Assembly (NCBI GenBank): GCA_964544155.1 | Contig: CAZJAH010000030.1 | Location: 1 to 35,139 of the forward strand | Direction: 5' to 3' | DNA length: 35,139 nt | Origin: CAZJAH01 sp964544155 | GTDB taxonomy: Bacteria; Bacteroidota; Ignavibacteria; Kapaibacteriales; UBA2268 | Shown: positions 16,329 through 24,400 of the stretch, one piece after another | How the letters are laid out: the number at the start of each line of letters is the position of its first letter | Position numbering within the stretch: the stretch's first letter is position 1 | Position numbers and translations under genes: made by a program | Notes under the pieces: model-generated | Seen by the model: only the letters and a program-made list of their open reading frames with translations | What the model was told of the DNA's origin: nothing | Databases searched by the model: none

Positions 16329-17138
16329 ATGGATAACAGCAGACAGCTTTATACGCTGATATTAGGGGTATCCAGCGGTTTTGGAAAAGCTATTTCCAGG
16401 GAATTTGCCAAAAAAGGCTATAATATATACGGGGTGCACCTTGATATGGGCTCAAACCGGGCCAGGGCCGAGGAATTCCGTCAGGAGCTGGAATCATACG
16501 GAGTTAAAGCGATATTTTTCAATGTTAACGCCGCCGACGATAAGAAAAGAGCGGAAATAATAGAAGAAATTAAGAAAAACGCTAAAAATTCAAATCATGT
16601 GCTGAGAGTACTGGTACATTCACTGGCTTTCGGCGCTATAAAGCCTTTCTTTTCGGAAGATCCGGATAATATGGTCAGTAAGCCACAGATAGAAATGACT
16701 ATGGATGTAATGGCCAACAGCCTGATTTACTGGGTGCAGGATCTTTTCAACGCGAAATTATTAGCTGAAAATTCAAGGATATTCGGCCTTACCAGTATAG
16801 GATCACAGAGGGCTATGATAAATTACGGCGCCATATCGGCAGCCAAGGCCGCTCTGGAATCATATATAAGGCAGATCGCCGTGGAGCTTGCTCCTTACAA
16901 GATCACGGCAAATGCCATACTCGCAGGGCTTACCGATACTCCTGCGGCAAGGAAGATCCCCGGATTCGATAAAATGCTTGCCCACGCTAAAGATCATAAC
17001 CCCTTTGACAGGAACACAGTGCCTGAAGATGTGGCAAAAGCTATTTCTATGCTGGCCGATGAGGATTTCTACTGGATAACCGGACAGACGCTCGGTGTAG
17101 ACGGCGGCGAGAACATTCTGAACTTTATCGAATCCTAA
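16329..17138 (+). CDS. Enoyl-ACP-reductase-like SDR (FabI/FabL type)
   Basis: 269 residues, with AAGGAAAAGG ahead of the ATG. The cofactor loop is GVSSGFGKAIS (13-23). The active site is Tyr166 in INYGAISAAKAALES with Lys173, a Y-x6-K spacing. This spacing marks the enoyl-ACP reductases FabI and FabL, whereas ordinary SDRs have Y-x3-K. VLVHSLAFGAI resembles the FabI 'VHS' strand, while RQIAVELAPYKITANAI resembles FabL. The C-terminal ITGQTLGVDGGENI is common to the superfamily. It would reduce trans-2-enoyl-ACP in fatty acid synthesis. An acyl-CoA dehydrogenase gene follows after 71 bases. A different enoyl substrate is possible. Confidence 0.75.
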   Translation: MDNSRQLYTLILGVSSGFGKAISREFAKKGYNIYGVHLDMGSNRARAEEFRQELESYGVKAIFFNVNAADDKKRAEIIEEIKKNAKNSNHVLRVLVHSLAFGAIKPFFSEDPDNMVSKPQIEMTMDVMANSLIYWVQDLFNAKLLAENSRIFGLTSIGSQRAMINYGAISAAKAALESYIRQIAVELAPYKITANAILAGLTDTPAARKIPGFDKMLAHAKDHNPFDRNTVPEDVAKAISMLADEDFYWITGQTLGVDGGENILNFIES

Positions 17139-17209
17139 ATGTTGCCAAAAAGCAATTATATATTAAATTAAAATAGATCAGGCTTTTTGAAAATTGTACA
17201 AGGTAGAAA

Positions 17210-18352
17210 ATGTTTGAATTAACTTTTACTGAAGAACAAAATATGCTGCGTGATATGGTTCGTGATTTTGCCAATAACGAGCTCAAACCCGTAGCAGCTA
17301 AGATTGACGAAGATGAAGCTATCCCTGAAGATATTATCCAAAAGATTAAGGAACTGGGAATACTCGGCGCTGCTTTCCCGGTGGAATATGGCGGCAGCGG
17401 CTTTGGCGAGGTTGGTTATTGCCTTATCCAGGAAGAAATCGGACGCGCTTGCCTATCAACCGCCACAATGATTGGAGCTCATGTATCAATAGGCACAAAT
17501 GCAATCTATCTCGGCGGTAGTGAGCACATCAGGCAAAAATATGTTGCCCCGCTTGCCAGCGGCGAAAAGATAGCTGCTTTCGCACTTACCGAAGAGCGGG
17601 CAGGATCGGATGCCTTCGACCTTGTAACCCGCGCTGAAAAAGACGGCAGCGAATGGGTAATCAATGGCGAGAAAATGTGGATCACCAACGGACCATTTGC
17701 TGATACTTTTTCCGTATTTGCCAGAACAAAACGCGGTATCACGGCTTTTGTGGTTGAAAGGGATACTCCCGGATTTGAAGTAGGCGCCGCCGAAAAGAAA
17801 ATGGGTATCAGGGGAAGCAAGACCTCTACACTTACTTTCGATAATGTAAGGATACCTGAAGAAAACATGATCGGCCAGGAAGGCAGAGGATTCCTTATTG
17901 CAATGAAGACTCTCGATGCCGGCAGGCTCGGCCTTGGAGCTGCATGCCTCGGAGCCTGCAAAGAACTTCTCGAAATGTCAACAAAATACGCCAAAGAAAG
18001 GAAGCAGTTCAACGAACCCATAGCTAACTTCCAGGCTGTGCAGTTCATGCTTGCTGAAATGGCTACTCAGATATATATGATGGAATCTCTCGTTTACAGG
18101 ACTGCCGTACTCTATGATAAGCACGAAATGCTTTCAAGGCAGTCGGCAATGGTTAAACTGGTGGCTTCGGAAGGGCTTGATAAATGCGTTGACCTTGCCA
18201 TGCAGATACACGGCGGGATGGGATATTCACGTGAACTGCCAATCGAAAGGTTTTACCGTGATTCCAGGATAAACAGGATATTCGAAGGAACAACTGAAAT
18301 CCAGAAAATGGTTATCGCACGTGATATTATTAAAAGAAACGGTATCATGTAA
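17210..18352 (+). CDS. Acyl-CoA dehydrogenase (short-chain type)
   Basis: 380 residues, the usual length. It is an FAD enzyme that oxidises acyl-CoA to trans-2-enoyl-CoA. Signatures: LPVEYGG-like AAFPVEYGGSGFG, FALTEERAGSDA and WVINGEKMWITNG for flavin binding, RKQFNEPIANFQAVQF, MQIHGGMGYSRELP, and the catalytic Glu in RIFEGTTEIQKMV. Its position matches the butyryl/short-chain class. It may be cotranscribed with the SDR gene upstream. A terminator follows within 30 bases of the stop. Confidence 0.95.
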   Translation: MFELTFTEEQNMLRDMVRDFANNELKPVAAKIDEDEAIPEDIIQKIKELGILGAAFPVEYGGSGFGEVGYCLIQEEIGRACLSTATMIGAHVSIGTNAIYLGGSEHIRQKYVAPLASGEKIAAFALTEERAGSDAFDLVTRAEKDGSEWVINGEKMWITNGPFADTFSVFARTKRGITAFVVERDTPGFEVGAAEKKMGIRGSKTSTLTFDNVRIPEENMIGQEGRGFLIAMKTLDAGRLGLGAACLGACKELLEMSTKYAKERKQFNEPIANFQAVQFMLAEMATQIYMMESLVYRTAVLYDKHEMLSRQSAMVKLVASEGLDKCVDLAMQIHGGMGYSRELPIERFYRDSRINRIFEGTTEIQKMVIARDIIKRNGIM

Positions 18353-18376
18353 TTCCGCTTAATTGAATTATAAATT

Positions 18377-18415
18377 AGCCGTCTTTATTCATTAAGGACG
18401 GCTTTTGTTTTTTTT
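18377..18415 (+). terminator. Rho-independent terminator after the acyl-CoA dehydrogenase gene
   Basis: AGCCGTCTT (18377-18385) pairs with AAGGACGGCT (18394-18403) with one bulge, followed by TTTGTTTTTTTT. The next gene starts eight bases after the T run, so it lacks room for its own promoter here. Confidence 0.85.
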
Positions 18416-18422
18416 AAAGAAA

Positions 18423-18776
18423 ATGATCAGAAAATTAATTATAGTACTGGCTATTTTAGCCATATCCCAGCAGGGTTGCGAAAAACAGCCTGATCCAAGA
18501 GTAGTTATCCACGAAAAGGTAACAGGGCGCGATAATGAGGGCTACCCTTATATCGAGGTTACTCTTAAAAATACAGGCGGTCAGCCGGCATACTTTGTAT
18601 TCCTATACATAAGCCCTATTCTGGACGGCAAAGAATACCCCGAGGAATCAAAGGAATACGGCGACATACTTCCGGGCGGAGAATTAACCGAACGCTTTCA
18701 ATTCGAATATCTCGGCTTCAGAGAGCCTGATGACTACGATATGTATGTTTCTTACACTCAGAACTTTAATCCTTAG
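18423..18776 (+). CDS. Small lipoprotein, function unknown
   Basis: 117 residues from ATG 18423 (an earlier TTG at 18405 lies inside the terminator T run). The N-terminus MIRKLIIVLAILAISQQGC looks like a lipoprotein signal with an unusual Gln-Gln-Gly before the Cys. The mature part, VTLKNTGGQPAYFVFLYISP and LPGGELTERFQFEY, has the look of an immunoglobulin-like FxLYD/CARDB fold ('N-T-G-' and 'L-P-G-'). No enzyme motif is present. Expression probably depends on readthrough of the terminator just upstream. Confidence 0.65.
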   Translation: MIRKLIIVLAILAISQQGCEKQPDPRVVIHEKVTGRDNEGYPYIEVTLKNTGGQPAYFVFLYISPILDGKEYPEESKEYGDILPGGELTERFQFEYLGFREPDDYDMYVSYTQNFNP

Positions 18777-18851
18777 AAATTATAATATTATTAATTATAT
18801 TTCTTGTATGAATAAAAATGGAATAATAAATATCATAATTAATATATTAAG

Positions 18852-19007
18852 CCTTACAATCCATTGATGGTAGGGATATTTGGTTCCTTTGCAAGAGGCG
18901 ATAGATAAACTCATACACACTATTTAGGTGTAGATTTGGAACTTAAATGGAAAACTACAATTAAAGACATCCCTGTATTAAAAAAGATGTTGGAAGAATT
19001 AAAATAA
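18852..19007 (+). pseudogene. Probable remnant of a minimal nucleotidyltransferase gene
   Basis: One frame reads KPYNPLMVGIFGSFARGDR, a stop at 18906, then an in-frame tail of 32 codons containing VDLELKWKTTIKD and LKKMLEELK before a second stop at 19005. IFGSFARGD matches the GSxARGD strand-loop of MNT/KNTase nucleotidyltransferases (often in HEPN-MNT toxin-antitoxin pairs). The following SDxDxxV aspartates are absent. The fragment is far shorter than a full gene (about 100 codons). No HEPN partner is seen nearby. Confidence 0.4.
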
Positions 19008-19030
19008 TTGGGTCCGGATATTTTTTAATA

Positions 19031-20047
19031 TCACCGCGCGTTTCTTTTGAATATCCTGATATTTCTGATGTGACCGGCATGTGTTTCAGCGAAATTATGC
19101 ATGCCGCTGCCGTCGCCAACAGCCACAAAATAGTAATAATCATGTTTCAGCGGATCCATGGCTGCCTTAATCGATTCCCTTCCGGGATTATTGATAGGCC
19201 CCGGAGGCAGCCCTGTGACTTTATATGTATTATAAGGATTATTTATTTCAAGATCGCGGTATAGCAGCCTGCGCTTCTCACCGAGGGCAAATTGTACTGT
19301 AGGATCAGCCTGAAGCAGCATACCGATTTCGAGCCTGTTACGGTAAACTCCGCTGATAGCCCTTTTTTCAGCATCAACGGGTGATTCCGCTTCAATAATG
19401 GATGCCAGTGTAAGCGTTTCGTGAACGCTTTTGTAAAGCGAATATTCATCTTTAGCAAGTATATCCTGAAAAAAGCTCTCTCTGGCGCTCAGCATTCTGT
19501 CAACTATATTTGCTGCCGTAGCGTTAGCAAAGAATTCATAAGTATCCGGCAAAAGATAGCCTTCCGCGTTTACTGCGTCGATACCTCTTGTGCTCAAAAG
19601 CGAATCAGATTCACAGAGGCGCAGAAATTCATTTTCATCAAAAAACATCTTTTCCGCGGCTAATTGTGCGTATTTTTTGTAAGAATATCCCTCAGGAAAG
19701 GTGATATTTACAGTGTATAAAAATTCCCCTTTAAAGATCGCTTCTATCAGATCGCTGTTAGTAAGAGTATCGGGAAAGCGGTAATAGCCTGCTTTCATTC
19801 CCGTACCCTTGCTATACGAGTAGATTCTGGCGCTGGCTTCGAAGACCCAGCCCGGCCTGAGCAGCCCTTTATCGTTGAATGCATTGATAGCGCCGGATAT
19901 TGAAGTGCCCCGTGGTATATCAATGATAACAGGCTCCCTGCTGTTTATCTTATCATCATAAAATGTCTGCATGTAGTAATACAGACCGCCCGCGGCCAGT
20001 ATTATCAGTCCTGTCAGGATAAAAAAAGCAGCTATTAATTTTTTCAT
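19031..20047 (-). CDS. mltG: Endolytic murein transglycosylase MltG
   Basis: 338 residues. An N-terminal membrane anchor (residues 4-24) places the enzyme in the periplasm, where it cuts nascent glycan strands and helps set their length. A LysM-like region (VIIDIPRGTSISGAINAFND) is followed by the YceG domain: EGYLLPDTYEF, the catalytic Glu219 in LTLASIIEAESP, GVYRNRLEIGMLLQADPTV, and NPYNTYKVTGLPPGPINNPG. Length and motifs are as in E. coli MltG (340). It is divergent from the OsmC-like gene. Confidence 0.95.
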   Translation of the reverse strand: MKKLIAAFFILTGLIILAAGGLYYYMQTFYDDKINSREPVIIDIPRGTSISGAINAFNDKGLLRPGWVFEASARIYSYSKGTGMKAGYYRFPDTLTNSDLIEAIFKGEFLYTVNITFPEGYSYKKYAQLAAEKMFFDENEFLRLCESDSLLSTRGIDAVNAEGYLLPDTYEFFANATAANIVDRMLSARESFFQDILAKDEYSLYKSVHETLTLASIIEAESPVDAEKRAISGVYRNRLEIGMLLQADPTVQFALGEKRRLLYRDLEINNPYNTYKVTGLPPGPINNPGRESIKAAMDPLKHDYYYFVAVGDGSGMHNFAETHAGHIRNIRIFKRNAR

Positions 20048-20145
20048 TTATCCAAATATTGCTCGCCAGCAATATAAATTATTTCACATCGTCAATTAGT
20101 TCAAATTTACGAATTAAGAACGAAAAAAACTGTTTAGGAGTTAAG

Positions 20146-20538
20146 ATGATAAAAATAACATTTCCGGGCAATAAGAAAGTTGACGCCCAAATGAACGGAT
20201 TTGTAATAAATACTGACCAAAGTCCGAAAGTCGGCGGCGACGGTAGTGCGCCGGAGCCTTTTGCTCTATTTCTGGCATCGATCGGCACATGTGCCGGAAT
20301 TTACGTAAAAGGCTTTTGTGACAGCAGAGGAATATCAAGCGAGGGTATAGAAATTGACCAGAACTTACAGTATGACACTGTTAAACAGAAAATTGGAAAA
20401 ATTACATTAGATATAAAAGTACCCAAAGACTTCCCTGAAAAATATTATGACGCGCTTGTGAGAGCAGCTGATCAATGCGCCGTTAAGAAAACAATTCAGG
20501 ATCCTCCTGAATTTGAAGTTAAAACTGTTGTGACATGA
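20146..20538 (+). CDS. OsmC/Ohr family protein
   Basis: 130 residues from ATG 20146, with TTAGGAG ahead of it. The fold signatures are GGDGSAPEPFALFLASIGTC with Cys49 and RAADQCAVKKTI with Cys111, the two conserved cysteines that reduce peroxides in OsmC and Ohr. The sequence is closest in style to the YhfA-like subgroup (small, with a short N-terminus). It may detoxify organic hydroperoxides in the cytoplasm, which is inferred only from the family. A terminator follows. Confidence 0.9.
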   Translation: MIKITFPGNKKVDAQMNGFVINTDQSPKVGGDGSAPEPFALFLASIGTCAGIYVKGFCDSRGISSEGIEIDQNLQYDTVKQKIGKITLDIKVPKDFPEKYYDALVRAADQCAVKKTIQDPPEFEVKTVVT

Positions 20539-20590
20539 CCTTATATATGTTGTAACATGATCTCCTTTTATTAAGTTAACCGGTAATAGA

Positions 20591-20618
20591 AAGGCTTTCC
20601 GTATGGGAGGCCTTTTTT
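20591..20618 (+). terminator. Rho-independent terminator after the OsmC-like gene
   Basis: AAGGCTTTCC (20591-20600) pairs with GGGAGGCCTT (20605-20614) using two G-U pairs, then TTTTTT. Confidence 0.8.
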
Positions 20619-20719
20619 GATTTGTAGACTATATAAAACTTTCAGCATATTTATATTGCTCAATAAGAATATCCAATTTTCGTTGATGGCAGAAATTTAC
20701 TAAGATAAGTACAAATGAA

Positions 20720-22996
20720 ATGAAAAAAATATTAGTTATAATATTTATCCTTTGCGGGATTAACGAACTGGCAGCCGATGCAACGGGGATTCTCACAGGC
20801 AGGGTAAGGGATAAAACCACCCAAAGCCCGATAAGCGGAGTAACCGTAAGTCTGCAGGGAACCCGTATGGGTACTTATACATCTTCTGACGGATCGTATA
20901 AGATCGAGGAAATACCTCCCGGGGTTTATTCCGTAAAGTTCAGGTCACTGGGTTATGAAGAGTACATTCAGTCTGATGTGGTTATAAATTCCGGTAGGCC
21001 GGCATCCCTCGATGCCGAGCTTTCCGAAACAGTCATCCGCCTTGAAGGAGCGGAAGTCAGGGGTTCATATTTTCCTAAAAAAGTAGAAACTGCGACTAGC
21101 ACTCAAAGCCTTAACAGCGAGGATATAAGGCGGGCTCCGGGAGTTCAGGAAGATGTGCTCAGAGCAACAGCGCTTCTGCCAGGCGTCAACGTAACAGCTG
21201 CCGGAAGGAATGACCTTATTGTACGAGGAGGGGCGCCATTTGAAAACCTATTCATTGTGGATAATCTGGAAGTTAATAATATTAACCACTTCGGTTCACA
21301 GGGATCAACCGGAGGCCCGCTATCGATCATAAATCTGGACTTTGTAAAAAATGTTGAATTTTCCGCTGGCGGTTTCGGCGCGAAGTACGGTGACAAATTG
21401 TCATCTCTTACAAACATCACCTTACGCAACGGAAATGAGGAGAAATTCGGCGGGAAAGCTAATCTATCAGCCACAGGATTCGGCCTTAACCTTGAAGGCC
21501 CCATTAACGATAAGGGATCATTCCTTTTAAGTGCGAGGAGGAGCTATCTTGACCTGATATTCAATGCAGCGGGATTTGGCTTTGTACCAGAATACTGGGA
21601 TTTTCAGGGAAAGGTCAATTACAGCGCGGATAATAAGAATATATTTACTCTGCTCTCTGTTTGGGCGCTGGGCAGCGTTAAGCTCAATAATGACGACGCC
21701 GATAACCGCCTTGATAACAGCAGGGTAGCAGTGCCTAACCAAAGGCAATATTTCTCCGGCCTTACATGGAAGCATCTCTTCGATAAGGGCTTTACGACTG
21801 TAACTCTGGGCAGGAATTACACTAATTTTTCTACGTTTCAGAATGATTCAAGCGAGGTACCAAAGGAAATTTTCAGGAATGATTCTGAGGAAGGAGAATT
21901 AATCCTCCGGACTGACCTCGACCTTCAGCTTGCGGAGAGAACTGAACTGCGAATCGGCAACCAGGTGAAATATGGCGCCGCTCTCGATTACGACATAAAT
22001 CTGCCGGGATACCTGAGGCGTGATGAAAACGGCGAACCCAGGCCCCTTCTGTTGGATACAACATTCAATACATACAAAAACGGCACGTACGCAAGCTTAA
22101 CTCTGCCGCTATCTGATCACAGGGTAACATTCGGCGGCAGGATGGATTACTACAGTTATACGGGAAATAAGTTCTTCTTTTCGCCCAGGGCTTCTTTTTC
22201 ATATTATATAAATCCGGTATCATCGATAATCGGCAGCGCTGGCAGATATTACCAGGCGCCGTCGTACGTTTGGCTGATTGGCGGCGCCCGGGAAGCCTTG
22301 GAGCCTGTCATTGCCGACCAGGTTGTGCTCGGATATGATCACACTCCCACGCAGGACGTAAAGGTACAGCTCGAAGTCTTCTACAAGTGGTATGACAATT
22401 ATCCCGCGAGGATATTCAGGCCGCAGGCAGTACTGGCTCCCGCGGGGTTTGACGATATTACAGGCGATATACCCTTTGGCCTGGAGCCGTTAGCAAGCAG
22501 AGGAGACGGATTGTCGCGCGGGGCCGAACTTTTTATTCAGAAAAAGCTCAGCAATATACCGGTTTATGGCCTGCTGAGCCTTTCTTATAGTGAGACTAAA
22601 TTTACATCTCTCGACGGAGTGAAAAGGTGGGGCGCTTTCGACAGCCGCTGGGTATTTAATATTGCCGGCGGATGGCGCGTAAGCCCCGACTGGGAAATTA
22701 GCGGAAAGTTCAGGATAGCCACAGGAGTGCCCACAACACCCTACACTGAGGATGGCAGGCTGGATTTCACAAGGTATAACGAAGGCGAAAGGCTTCCTCT
22801 ATTCCACTCGTTTGATTTTAGAGCGGATAAAAAATGGAACTTTGTAGGCTGGAGCCTTGTTACTTATATCGATGTGCAAAACGTTTACGGCCGTGAAAAT
22901 ATATCGGGTATAAAATGGAACCCTCGCCTTGGCGAACCCGAATTCCAGAAGTCTATTGGAGTTCTGCCGAGTATAGGTGTCTCCTTCGAGTTCTAG
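20720..22996 (+). CDS. TonB-dependent outer-membrane receptor with CarboxypepD_reg-like domain
   Basis: 758 residues. A signal peptide (MKKILVIIFILCGINELAA) precedes a CarboxypepD_reg-like domain (24-110: TGILTGRVRDKTTQSPISGV and GSYKIEEIPPGVYSVKF). A plug domain follows (about 125-230: ALLPGVNVTAAGRNDLIVRG, VDNLEVNNINHFG, GGFGAKYGDKLS), then a beta-barrel ending in the aromatic VSFEF typical of outer-membrane barrels. The layout is the Bacteroidota TonB-dependent receptor type. There is no SusD partner next to it. The substrate cannot be told. It is preceded by TTTG and CATATTTA at 20621-20653, a weak promoter-like pair. Confidence 0.93.
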   Translation: MKKILVIIFILCGINELAADATGILTGRVRDKTTQSPISGVTVSLQGTRMGTYTSSDGSYKIEEIPPGVYSVKFRSLGYEEYIQSDVVINSGRPASLDAELSETVIRLEGAEVRGSYFPKKVETATSTQSLNSEDIRRAPGVQEDVLRATALLPGVNVTAAGRNDLIVRGGAPFENLFIVDNLEVNNINHFGSQGSTGGPLSIINLDFVKNVEFSAGGFGAKYGDKLSSLTNITLRNGNEEKFGGKANLSATGFGLNLEGPINDKGSFLLSARRSYLDLIFNAAGFGFVPEYWDFQGKVNYSADNKNIFTLLSVWALGSVKLNNDDADNRLDNSRVAVPNQRQYFSGLTWKHLFDKGFTTVTLGRNYTNFSTFQNDSSEVPKEIFRNDSEEGELILRTDLDLQLAERTELRIGNQVKYGAALDYDINLPGYLRRDENGEPRPLLLDTTFNTYKNGTYASLTLPLSDHRVTFGGRMDYYSYTGNKFFFSPRASFSYYINPVSSIIGSAGRYYQAPSYVWLIGGAREALEPVIADQVVLGYDHTPTQDVKVQLEVFYKWYDNYPARIFRPQAVLAPAGFDDITGDIPFGLEPLASRGDGLSRGAELFIQKKLSNIPVYGLLSLSYSETKFTSLDGVKRWGAFDSRWVFNIAGGWRVSPDWEISGKFRIATGVPTTPYTEDGRLDFTRYNEGERLPLFHSFDFRADKKWNFVGWSLVTYIDVQNVYGRENISGIKWNPRLGEPEFQKSIGVLPSIGVSFEF

Positions 22997-23090
22997 GGGC
23001 GGTTAAACATTGTTACCTTTTTTGATTTGATCACAAACTCAGGCGGTGGAGCCTGTACATGAATGCTTAAAGGCAATAATCTGCCGGCCG

Positions 23091-23136
23091 CACCACCCCG
23101 TCACGCTTTCAGCCGTGCCGCCCCTCCTCGGCGAGG
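23091..23136 (-). repeat. GC-rich interspersed repeat, left copy
   Basis: On the minus strand it reads CCTCGCCGAGGAGGGGCGGC, then ACGGCTGAAAGCGTGACGGG. It begins with a self-complementary core (CCTCGCCGAGG) and is much more GC-rich than its surroundings. It is related to the right copy at 23194-23260 in opposite orientation. Confidence 0.6.
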
Positions 23137-23193
23137 CGTGAATAATGATTTGTATTTTTTATTGATAATTTAGAATTTTACTCTTTCCATTAT

Positions 23194-23260
23194 CTTCCCC
23201 TCTCTAAGGGGAAGTGGCCGGGAACGGCTCGCAGAGACGGATCCGGACGATAGGGAGGGA
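23194..23260 (+). repeat. GC-rich interspersed repeat, right copy
   Basis: It begins with a 7-bp hairpin, CTTCCCC and GGGGAAG (23194-23214), followed by GTGGCCGGGAACGGCTCGCA and GACGGATCCGG, which align with gaps to the left copy. The order is hairpin, then GTGGC, ACGGCT and GACGG in both. Confidence 0.55.
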
Positions 23261-23279
23261 CGTAAGCAGTACAGTAAAA

Positions 23280-23301
23280 AAGCCCTGACGAAGCAGGGCT
23301 T
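23280..23301 (-). terminator. Rho-independent terminator of the LRR gene
   Basis: Perfect 8-bp stem AAGCCCTG (23280-23287) with CAGGGCTT (23294-23301). On the minus strand the stem is followed by TTTT, which marks the end of the LRR transcript. Confidence 0.85.
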
Positions 23302-23324
23302 GAGTAAATAATTTTTAAAAAGGA

Positions 23325-24251
23325 TCAGCTCCAGGTAACATGTATATCAGGAAGCATATTCTGAATTTTAATCATGTCTTCCCTCGAAAAACCGTTTTTA
23401 CCTAAATTCAGGTAATTTAAGGATTTCAGGTTGTTCATGGTTGCCGGTATCTCAGTCAGCTCGTTCATATTAAGGTCTACATCTGAGAGGTTTGTGAGCT
23501 GTCCTATGCATTCAGGCAGTTTTGTAAGCTCATTTTCATACAGGAGCAGCTTTTCTAGTTTGTGAAGATTGCAGAAGCTTTCAGGCAATTCCGTGAGCAG
23601 GTTTTTATATAGCCTGAATTTAATAAGTTCGCTCAGATTGCCGATGTTTTCAGGTAGTTCCATGAGGTTGTTTTCCTGAGCTTCCAGCTTAACAAGCTGC
23701 TTAAGGTTGCATATACTGTCGGGCAGTTTTTGCAGGTTGTTTCCGGGGATACGCAGCTTTTTGATTTTAGGCAGATTGCCGATATTTTCCGGCAGGGCTT
23801 TGATCTTATTTTCCGAAAGTATTAGTTCTTCAAGTTCGGGCAGTTCGCAAATATCGTCAGGAATTGTCGTGATATCGTTGTTGTTCAGGCTCAGCCTTTT
23901 GAGCTTTTTGAGCCTGCCGAAGCCTTCGGGAATTAATTCGAGGTGATTCCAGCTAACAATGAGAATCTCGAGATTTTCAAGATCGCCGATTGCTGCAGGT
24001 AAAGTTTTAAGGAGGTTACCGCTGAGTTCAATTTTTTGAAGTTTTTTTAGTTGTGATATTGATTCGGGGATAGATTTGAGTTTGTTATTCCAGAGGATAA
24101 GAGACTTTAAATTTGGCAATTTTAATATTTCCTCAGGGAATTCCGAAAGCCCTTTGTAGTGAAGGTCTAAGACCTCGCATTTTTCAGGGGTTTTGAGCGC
24201 GTCCTCCAGATTATAAAATGTTTTATCGGGAGCAATGTTTGAATTATCCAT
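23325..24251 (-). CDS. Leucine-rich-repeat protein, eleven 23-residue repeats
   Basis: 308 residues with no signal peptide, so probably cytoplasmic. After a 26-residue leader (MDNSNIAPDKTFYNLEDALK) come eleven consecutive repeats of exactly 23 residues with the pattern L-x2-L-x-L-x2-N-x-L-x2-L/I-P-x-x-I-x2-L, for example NLKSLILWNNKLKSIPESIS and ELEELILSENKIKALPENIG. A twelfth, irregular unit caps the C-terminus. No gap or enzymatic domain is present. It would form a solenoid for protein binding; the partner is unknown. GGAG seven bases before the ATG supports the start. It is divergent from the exported M1 peptidase gene. Confidence 0.92.
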   Translation of the reverse strand: MDNSNIAPDKTFYNLEDALKTPEKCEVLDLHYKGLSEFPEEILKLPNLKSLILWNNKLKSIPESISQLKKLQKIELSGNLLKTLPAAIGDLENLEILIVSWNHLELIPEGFGRLKKLKRLSLNNNDITTIPDDICELPELEELILSENKIKALPENIGNLPKIKKLRIPGNNLQKLPDSICNLKQLVKLEAQENNLMELPENIGNLSELIKFRLYKNLLTELPESFCNLHKLEKLLLYENELTKLPECIGQLTNLSDVDLNMNELTEIPATMNNLKSLNYLNLGKNGFSREDMIKIQNMLPDIHVTWS

Positions 24252-24330
24252 ATCCGACTCCAGCCTTTTTTAAGTTTTGTAAGATTCTTTGTTCAATATT
24301 TACACAATTACGTGAAAAAAAGAAAGAAAT

Positions 24331-24363
24331 TTTGCAAATAATTACAAAATTTGATTACTTTTA
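24331..24363 (+). promoter_or_regulatory. Likely FCB-type promoter of the M1 peptidase gene
   Basis: TTTG at 24331-24334 and TACTTTTA at 24356-24363, 21 bases apart, match TTTG-N(19-21)-TAnnTTTG except the last base. It lies 37 bases before the start codon, in the divergent region shared with the LRR gene. Confidence 0.45.
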
Positions 24364-24400
24364 TGCACAATTTAATATAAATAATTTTGGGCAGAATAAA

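Larger units (their letters stand above)
22997..23324. other. Intergenic region with paired GC-rich repeats
   Basis: No gene is visible. It contains a short inverted repeat (CAGGC/GCCTG near 23040-23055) without a T run, two head-to-head GC-rich repeat copies (23091-23136 and 23194-23260), and a minus-strand terminator at 23280. Confidence 0.65.

Noticed and set aside
17506..18048. 180-codon minus-strand ORF
   Set aside because: Shadow of the acyl-CoA dehydrogenase gene, with no ribosome site or family motif.
23325..24251. LRR gene as eukaryotic contamination or an effector
   Set aside because: It has a bacterial ribosome site and terminator, the neighbouring codon use, and no signal or effector domain.
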